NCBI GenBank assembly: GCA_964412455.1
Contig: CAYPOT010000017.1
Span: 1 to 59,644, forward strand
Direction of reading: 5' to 3'
From: JAAXXJ01 sp964412455
GTDB lineage: Bacteria; Nitrospirota; UBA9217
Length of the DNA stretch: 59,644 bases
Below the pieces are notes generated by a model, which saw only the letters and a list, made by a program, of their open reading frames with translations, was not told the DNA's origin and did not search any database. A program made the position numbers and the translations under genes. Of this stretch, positions 1 through 7,100 are shown piece by piece. Numbering within the stretch: position 1 is the first letter of the stretch; each line of letters begins with the position of its first letter.

Positions 1-55
1 CTTCGTGACTTCGAGTCTTCGTGGCAAATTTTGGTTCCGGCTTGTCCGGGTTAGG
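1..55 (+). repeat. Dispersed intergenic repeat, copy A (cut by window edge)
   Basis: Positions 1-29 carry the CTTCGTG...TCTTCGTGG words and 31-55 carry a 25-bp hairpin unit (ccgg-cttgt-ccgg core, ending GGGTTAGG). The 25 bp recur exactly at 47589-47613 (same strand) and 42401-42425 (opposite strand). Positions 1-55 also match 47559-47613 almost base for base, so both parts belong to one composite element. The window edge removes whatever lies upstream. Confidence 0.8.
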
Positions 56-65
56 GCTAATCAAG

Positions 66-84
66 CCACCGGCTACGCCGGTGG
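66..84. repeat. Perfect 8-bp inverted repeat
   Basis: CCACCGGC, a TAC loop, then GCCGGTGG forms a perfect 8-bp stem just after the repeat at 1-55. There is no U tract, so it is probably a REP-like palindrome and not an intrinsic terminator. Apart from this, the repeat at 1-55 and the leader features listed separately, positions 85-329 are AT-rich with no gene seen. A TTGACA (162-167) with TAAAAT (184-189), 16-bp spacing, is a second possible promoter for the cytochrome gene. Confidence 0.55.
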
Positions 85-329
85 TGATGACTAAATTAGA
101 GCAGTCGATCAAATTATACCCAACCCTCCTGACAACTAAATGTGGTTTATTGTTTTTTATCTTGACATGAGTGGTATTTAGATTAAAATGGTAACCATGA
201 CAGACTGAATTTATAACATCTTTTGAGAAATAGATTAAAAACCAACACCACAAATGAGCGTAAACACTCAATTTGCCTCATGAGGTCTCAATTAAAGAAA
301 ATAATAATAGACATAATTATTGTAATAGG

Positions 330-358
330 TTGATATATATAGATAAATCAAATAAATC
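330..358 (+). promoter_or_regulatory. Candidate promoter of the cytochrome cluster
   Basis: TTGATA (330-335), a 17-bp spacer, then TAAATC (353-358), in very AT-rich DNA about 95 bp upstream of the first cytochrome start. The -10 match is imperfect. The alternative at 162-189 cannot be excluded. Confidence 0.35.
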
Positions 359-380
359 TTTGATGGTATGCATATTGCAT

Positions 381-430
381 TTTTATTCAATTAGAAAAAC
401 GCAACACTTTGTGCGCCAAATTGAATAAAA
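381..430. promoter_or_regulatory. 12-bp perfect dyad in the leader of the first cytochrome gene
   Basis: TTTTATTCAATT (381-392) is repeated as its exact reverse complement at 419-430, around a 26-nt loop that can itself fold (CGCA...TGCG). The dyad ends 12 nt before the AAGGAG ribosome-binding site (443-448). It lies downstream of the candidate promoter. It could be a transcription-factor operator or a leader RNA hairpin controlling the cytochrome cluster. Confidence 0.5.
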
Positions 431-454
431 TGATGATTAATTAAGGAGTTATTC

Positions 455-1237
455 ATGGGAGCCAGGTTCAGATTGAAACTCTATTTCATAATACTAGCTA
501 GTGCACTGGTTCTGGTGATCATCACGGGTGCATCAGCTTGGGCCGGCATCCAGTTTAGCAAACATGATTTCTCTCTTGCCAACGCTGGAGGAACGCCTTT
601 TGCGGCTGCATTTCAGTTAGGACCCAATTTTGGAGATCCGATAATTGAGGAAATATGTGTCTTCTGCCACACTCCTCACGGTGCATCAACAGACTCCGAG
701 ACAAGCTCATTTCTTTGGAACAGGATAAATCCGCAAGGGCCTAATACCTATAATATGTATTCATCAACGACATTTACCGCTGCCGATGCAAAGCCCACGG
801 GGGTCAGCATGATGTGCATGAGCTGTCATGACGGCGTAACGTCCATTGCGGTGAACACGCTGTTGAATACGCCGCCCGTGCCCGGTAACAGCAACCCCGT
901 GGTGACAATAGACCCTTCCTCCGGCTTAGCTTCCCCCGGCGCGATCGGCAATGCATATAACGGCGTCGGTGGGTGGAAGGCCAACATCGGCGAGACGGAC
1001 CCGCTCGTAGCGGGGCCGTACACGATCAACCTGACCAATGATCATCCTATCTCATTTACGTGGCTGGCGGGTAAAGCGGGATATTATGCCCCCGGTGCCC
1101 AGGACCCCTCGTTGAGGTTATTTAACAATCGGGTGGAATGCGCGACATGTCACAAGGTGCATGATAATTCGATTCCGCCTTTTCTGGCGATGCCCAACAC
1201 GAACAGCGATATGTGCAGGTCTTGTCACAATAAGTAA
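455..1237 (+). CDS. Exported tetrahaem cytochrome c
   Basis: The 260-residue product has an N-terminal hydrophobic signal segment (about residues 10-30, ending near SAWA) and four CxxCH haem c motifs: CVFCH, CMSCH, CATCH and, at the extreme C-terminus, CRSCH. The first is followed by TPHG, as in many periplasmic multihaem cytochromes. The start is fixed by AAGGAG six bases upstream. It is the first gene of a run of exported electron-transfer genes, and electron carriage in the periplasm or at the surface is inferred. The redox partner is unknown. Confidence 0.88.
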   Translation: MGARFRLKLYFIILASALVLVIITGASAWAGIQFSKHDFSLANAGGTPFAAAFQLGPNFGDPIIEEICVFCHTPHGASTDSETSSFLWNRINPQGPNTYNMYSSTTFTAADAKPTGVSMMCMSCHDGVTSIAVNTLLNTPPVPGNSNPVVTIDPSSGLASPGAIGNAYNGVGGWKANIGETDPLVAGPYTINLTNDHPISFTWLAGKAGYYAPGAQDPSLRLFNNRVECATCHKVHDNSIPPFLAMPNTNSDMCRSCHNK

Positions 1238-1298
1238 GTATCGTGGTGCCACGGTGAAGTCGCATTTATAATCAGTGCAAGCGGTCTCGGAGGTGGTT

Positions 1299-4130
1299 AT
1301 GAAGATTTTGAAAATGTCGATATTTTTGATGATGGCGGTCATCGTCACGGCCGGCGCTGTCCTGGCGGCTCCCGCGCGGATTGCTTCCATCACGGACCAC
1401 ATAGACGGACCGATGCGGGTTGCCGTTGATTCCCAGGGGAATCTGTACGTGACCGAGCCCGCAAAAAAGCGGGTCGTCATATTCGACAACAAGCATCAGT
1501 ACCTGAGATCCTTGTCCGTGCCCTATCCCGTCGGGATAGCCGTTGACCCGGCCGGGAAGATCTATGTCGGTTCCGGCGCCTCGGATAGAAAGAGCGGGAA
1601 TAAAAATGCCATTTATATCTATAACGCTGATCTGACCCTTTCGGGGACCTTGGGCATTGGAGAGGGTGAGGTCGCGTATCCGAACGACATCGCTATCGGC
1701 TCAGACGGCAACATATATGTAGTAGACACCGGAAACCATCGTATCAAGGTCTATGACCCGGTGACCGGTACCCAGCAGTTCTCCTTCGGCGGCTTCGGCA
1801 GCGCCAGCGGCCAGTTTAAAAGGCCTGTTGGTGTGGCAGTGAACAATACGGCAGGTGAAATCTATGTCGCCGATCATCCCGTCGTTTCGACGTCCAGCGG
1901 TCCCACTGACGGCGCGCGCATCCAGGTCTTCAACAAGAACGGGCAGTTCCTCCGGTCCTTCGGTCAGTTCGGGACCGGTATTGGGCAGATCACATCACCC
2001 ATCGGTGTCGCTGTTGACGGCGCCGGACTTCTCTACATTACCGATGCCTACCAGAATGTCGTGCATATCCTGAGCCCGGCTGACGGTACGCCAGTGGGTC
2101 CGGGTGGACTGTATGATCCTGCCAAGCACATGTCCAACCCCATGGGTGTTGTGGTGACCAAGAACAACCTGGTCTATGCCGCATCTTACCGCGGGGAAGG
2201 GGAAAAAGGCCGGATCGATGTCTTTGCCCTGGACGGCCATGTAACAATGGCTGTGGACCCGCTTTCCCTGGCCTTCATCGGCACGCAGTATGCCGGTAAC
2301 CCCGATCCGCAGACCATCGTGATCTCCAATACCGGCGATGGAACGCTGAACTGGAGCGCGGCGTCTGACCAGGCCTGGATCAATCTCGGCAAGCAGGACC
2401 CGGTCGGCCCCAAGAGCGCGGGCGGTCTCGCGGTCGGCGTGAACATCTCGGCCTTCGTCGTAGGGACCTATACAGGAACAATAACGATCGACTCGGGATT
2501 CGGCCGGAAACAGGCGGTCGGCGTGACGCTCAGCGTCGTGCAGCCCCCGATCCTGAACATCAGCAACGGTTGGCTGAACTTCGCGTCCAAGAAGGGGGCG
2601 ATCCCGGCAGCGCAGGGCATCACGCTCGGGGTAGACAACCTGACCGGACCGCTGACCTGGGGCCTCGTATCGGATTCGCCTTCCTGGCTTACGGTCTCCC
2701 CGGCATCCGGGACGATATCCTCTACGGCGCCTTCAGCGACCGCATCGGTCTCCATAAATACTGCGGGTCTGAAGGTTGGTTCTTACTCAGGGCTCCTGAC
2801 CGTGTCCGCGCCCGGAGCCATCGGAGCCGGCAGCAAGGTCACGGTGAACCTTGCGATCACTCCGTCCACCAAGATCAAGGTGAACACGAACCGGTCTGAT
2901 GCGAAGTTCTCCTTAAGCGGCCCTGCCACCTATACCGGCAGCGGATCTGCCTGGAGCGTCGAGGACGTTCCGGCCGGAGATTACACGGTGACCTTTGACG
3001 CGGTCGCCGGGTACAAGAAGCCCCTGCCGCAGTCCAAGTCCCTGGCCGAGAACAGCGAAATGGTATTCATCGGCGATTATGTCTCGTGGAAGGACATCGC
3101 CGCGAAGAAGAACATCGTGGTCGCCAAGGGCCCGGGCGTGAAGAACAACGCCCAGGTCAAGGCATACAAGAATACCGGTGCAGCGGCTGCGTTCGATCTC
3201 GTCGCCCTTGAGACGGGTTACGGAGCCAATGTCGCCGTGGGCGACATTGACGGCGACGGCATCGCCGAGCTTATCGTCGGCGCCGGCGACGGACGGAACA
3301 ACCCGTCCACGGTGCGCATTTACCGTGCGGACAGGACGATGATGCTTGAGTTCACCCCACTCGCCGGCCTTGGAGGAGTGAAGGTCGCCGCCGGCGATAT
3401 CGACGGGGATGGCGCGTCCGAGGTGATTGTCATGCGCGGAGGAGACGATGAAACCCGTCGTTCGCTGAAGGCGTTCGTCTATCGGAGCGCGGAGAACCGC
3501 ATGGTGGATACGGGCATCAATGTGGCCCTGTCCTCAGAAGAGGACGGCGGGATCACAATGGCCACCGCCGACACGGACGGCGACCAGAAATCCGAGATTA
3601 TCACTGCAGCGAGCGCGGGCGAAAAGTCTATGGCCGTGACGATCTGGAAGGTGAACGCCGCGAAGGGCGTCGGCGCATGGAAGGCGGCGCAGGTCACCCG
3701 GATCCCTGTTTCCGGCAAGCACGGGCTCAGCGTGGCGGGAGGCGATTTCGACGGCGACGGTACGGATGAGATCGTGGTTGGCGTACGCAGCGCCAAGGGA
3801 AACGACGCCGATGTCGTTATCCTGAAAGCGGATGGTACCGAGCAAAAGCGCTTCAGTATCGCTTCGCAGGAACACGGGATCACCGTCAGCGCGGCGGATC
3901 TTGACGGTGACGGCGTTGCCGAGATCCTTGCCGGTGTTGAAGTGACTCAGAAGGCCGGCAAGAACAGCAAGGGCGATGACGCTCGGGGCGATGACGATAG
4001 GGACGATGACTCCGGACGCACCAGTGAGGTGCGGGTCTTCGGCGCGGACGGTACGCTGAAGTATGCCATCACTCCCTTTGAGAACGCAAAGGACGGAATC
4101 AACCTGGCGGTCGGGGACCTTGGATTATAA
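1299..4130 (+). CDS. Exported NHL-repeat / BACON-like / FG-GAP repeat protein
   Basis: The start is the ATG preceded by GGAGG (1289-1293); a GTG at 1275 is possible but lacks a site. The 943-residue protein has a signal peptide (MKILKM...VLAAP), NHL-type beta-propeller repeats (about residues 30-310, motifs such as NIYVVDTGNHRIKVY), two Ig/BACON-like segments (about 315-520), a PEGA-like segment (about 530-590) and five FG-GAP/VCBS repeats from about residue 640 with DxDGDG calcium-binding loops. An acidic DDxRDD linker lies near the C-terminus. It contains no haem motif. Lying between two cytochrome genes, it is plausibly a surface scaffold, but its function is unknown. Domain names come from pattern recognition by eye. 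Confidence 0.82.
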   Translation: MKILKMSIFLMMAVIVTAGAVLAAPARIASITDHIDGPMRVAVDSQGNLYVTEPAKKRVVIFDNKHQYLRSLSVPYPVGIAVDPAGKIYVGSGASDRKSGNKNAIYIYNADLTLSGTLGIGEGEVAYPNDIAIGSDGNIYVVDTGNHRIKVYDPVTGTQQFSFGGFGSASGQFKRPVGVAVNNTAGEIYVADHPVVSTSSGPTDGARIQVFNKNGQFLRSFGQFGTGIGQITSPIGVAVDGAGLLYITDAYQNVVHILSPADGTPVGPGGLYDPAKHMSNPMGVVVTKNNLVYAASYRGEGEKGRIDVFALDGHVTMAVDPLSLAFIGTQYAGNPDPQTIVISNTGDGTLNWSAASDQAWINLGKQDPVGPKSAGGLAVGVNISAFVVGTYTGTITIDSGFGRKQAVGVTLSVVQPPILNISNGWLNFASKKGAIPAAQGITLGVDNLTGPLTWGLVSDSPSWLTVSPASGTISSTAPSATASVSINTAGLKVGSYSGLLTVSAPGAIGAGSKVTVNLAITPSTKIKVNTNRSDAKFSLSGPATYTGSGSAWSVEDVPAGDYTVTFDAVAGYKKPLPQSKSLAENSEMVFIGDYVSWKDIAAKKNIVVAKGPGVKNNAQVKAYKNTGAAAAFDLVALETGYGANVAVGDIDGDGIAELIVGAGDGRNNPSTVRIYRADRTMMLEFTPLAGLGGVKVAAGDIDGDGASEVIVMRGGDDETRRSLKAFVYRSAENRMVDTGINVALSSEEDGGITMATADTDGDQKSEIITAASAGEKSMAVTIWKVNAAKGVGAWKAAQVTRIPVSGKHGLSVAGGDFDGDGTDEIVVGVRSAKGNDADVVILKADGTEQKRFSIASQEHGITVSAADLDGDGVAEILAGVEVTQKAGKNSKGDDARGDDDRDDDSGRTSEVRVFGADGTLKYAITPFENAKDGINLAVGDLGL

Positions 4131-4177
4131 TTATGACGATTATCAAGAGGCGCATTAGGCAAGAAGGAGCGGTGACC

Positions 4178-7100
4178 ATGAAGAAATCGACTTTATCCAT
4201 GATTACAATCCTGATCGTATTGTTCGGCATGTTCTGTGCCGTAAAGGACGCGTTTGCGGTCGATCCGCCGCATAATGGACAGAACGCAGCGACAATAACG
4301 ATGACCTGCACCTCGTGTCATTACAGCTCGTCGAATATCCCTTCGTGGGCAACCGATACGACGAGTCCCGTTCCCTACTATAATAGATTGTGCATCTCCT
4401 GTCATAATCCGGGCACGCTGCCCGGCGAGTATTCCGTTAAGACGCACGACAGTTCGGTCTTTACCGGAAAATACCAGCCGTGGTCCATTGAATGCCGGGA
4501 TTGCCATAATCCCCACTTGCAGGACCAGGTGAGCAGCTATCCCACTGATTCTACCGTTAACCTGCTCACGAGTACCGTATCGGCGACCTGTGTCCAATTG
4601 CCGTGGGGTAATGATATGACCATCTCCGTGAACGGCGACCTGGGCGGCACTAACAATTGGGTCGATTATGTTTTTGTCCCGAACACGGCCTATCCGACGA
4701 GAATGTACCGCATCAAGGCGAACACACCCAACACGATCACCACGTGGAACGCCATAAACTGCACGTATGTAAAATTCGGCAAGCCCTATGGGATCCGGAA
4801 CGGCAAGATGATAGAAAACCAGATTCCGACGCCGAGCAGTGGGCTTGCCACAGTAAAGTATTTTACGAAGGACTCCAGCAAGCCGAATTCCTACGCCTCG
4901 AGCACCAATCCCGGGAACGTGACCGGCATCTGCCAGGTCTGCCATACCCAGACGAAATCGTTCAACCGCACGAACGTCACCGGTTCGATCCAGGAAGGGC
5001 CCAACCATCCTCAGGTGATCGCGACCGGTCAGCAATGTACGACCTGTCATATTCATACCGAGGGATTCAAGGGCGAGTGTAACTCCTGCCACGGCTATCC
5101 GCCGAGCAGCACGGCAACACTGGTCTTTATGAACAAAAGCAATGTCACCGTTTCATCTGATTCCGGCTCGGGGCCGGGCGCCCATGTGAAACACGTTGAT
5201 TCCGTGAGGCTTGTCTGCGCCAACTGCCACGCCAACGGCATGCTTACCGGCGCCGCCGCGGGCGATGACAAGATCAACATCGGCTTCAATTGGAACGGGG
5301 ACACCAGCGGAAACTATGATGGAAAATCGGGTCGCACCGTCTATCCGTACAACACCCCGCCGGTCACTGAGGGAAATACCTACCAGTGCTCGAACCTCTA
5401 CTGCCATAGCTCGGGACAGGCGGCGGACGGCGGGGCCGGCGGACCGGTCTATGCAACGCCGAAGTGGAACGATCCGGCGAGCGGCGCCTGCGGGACCTGC
5501 CACCAGACCAAGGCCGGCGCTCCTCTGGGCGCGATCTCCTCGGGAAGCCATACCAAGCATATCGGCGCGGTCGGCGTGAGCGGTTGCGGCGATTGTCATG
5601 CCGGCGCTGCGAATGATGCTTCTTCATACGACTCGACAAGTCATTTGAACAAGTACATTGATGTTGCGAGCGGATATAGTGCAGCTGGGGCGCTCGGAGA
5701 CGGCTACGGCAGTTGTACGGCTGCTTGCCATAACGCCTACGGCTCTGCAGGCATTGCGACACCGCAGTGGGGGACGAATGCGACCTGCAGTTCCTGCCAT
5801 CCCATCGCGGGAAACGGCGCGCCTTCAACGGGAAGCCATGCCTTGCATATCAATACGGCCAGCGCAAACTGCGGCAATTGCCATGACAGCGCGGTTGCCG
5901 GCTCCAGTGGCGGTTCAGCGCACTTTGACAACAATATCGACGTAACGAACGGCTATCCAACGAACGTGACGAAACACACGGCGGGATCCGGATACGCCAG
6001 CTGCACCACAGCTTCCTGTCACCAGACCGGTATCGCGGTCAATGATTATGCAACGACCCCTGTCTGGGGCGCGACAGCCGCGAAATGCACCGCCTGCCAC
6101 GCGGCTGTTCCTGCGACCGGAGCGCATGTGGTCCATGTGACCAATGGGTCATATGATTGTTCGCAATGTCATACAGGTGCGATCAAGGATACGAGCTATG
6201 TGAGCGCACAGCATACGGACCTGAATATCGATGTTGCCGTGGGCGGCTATACGGCGAATAAGCCTCTTGGGACCGCCAAGGAGTCCTGCGCTATTACCTG
6301 TCACGGCACCACGTCGCCGGTCTGGGACAATACTGCAAGTACCAAGGGCAATTGCTCGCTCTGTCACGGCATGGTGGCGAATCCGGCCGACGGACGGGAC
6401 ACGGCAGGAAACACGGCGCCCACCGGTACCCGGGTTGGAGCTCATGTGGCCCATCTCACCGGGGTGAGCAACTACAGTTCGGCCATATCCTGCACGGCGT
6501 GTCATACAGATCCTGCCGGCGCCACCTACATGGACAAGGTGAAGGCCGCGGGCCATATCGATGGTGACAATCGCGCGGAGGTCGTGTTCAGCGGACTGTC
6601 AACGACGAACAGCGCTGCGCCGTCCTATACTTATGCCTCCGGGACCTGTTCGAGCGTCTACTGCCATGGCGGGAAGATGATCTACCTGTCCACCAGCGGC
6701 ACGGACACGAGGCCGGAATGGAACCAAGCTGGGTATCTGACCTCAACTCCGGCGAAGGTCGGTGATTGCAATAAGTGTCACGGCGCGCCGCCAACTGATA
6801 CGGCAAACCATAGCGGAGGCAGCGGTTGGGCTCTCTCGACTTGCAGCGGCTGCCACCCGCATGTGAACACTGACGGAACGTTCAGCCAAAAGGCGCTCCA
6901 TGCCGACGGCCTTGTTCAGGCAGCTGGCTGCACCGGCTGCCACGGCCAGCCCCCGGTCGACGCGGGGACCATGGTGGTGAGCCCGGATCCGACCGGCCGG
7001 ACAACGCTCTTTGCCTCCTCGAACGGCGGAGCTGCCGCGCACGCATTCCATGTCAACACAAAGAGCCACAGCTGCAACTATTGCCACAGCGGCGGCGGCG

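Noticed and set aside
66..84. Intrinsic terminator for a gene left of the window
   Set aside because: The stem is good but no T tract follows; it is better described as a palindromic repeat.
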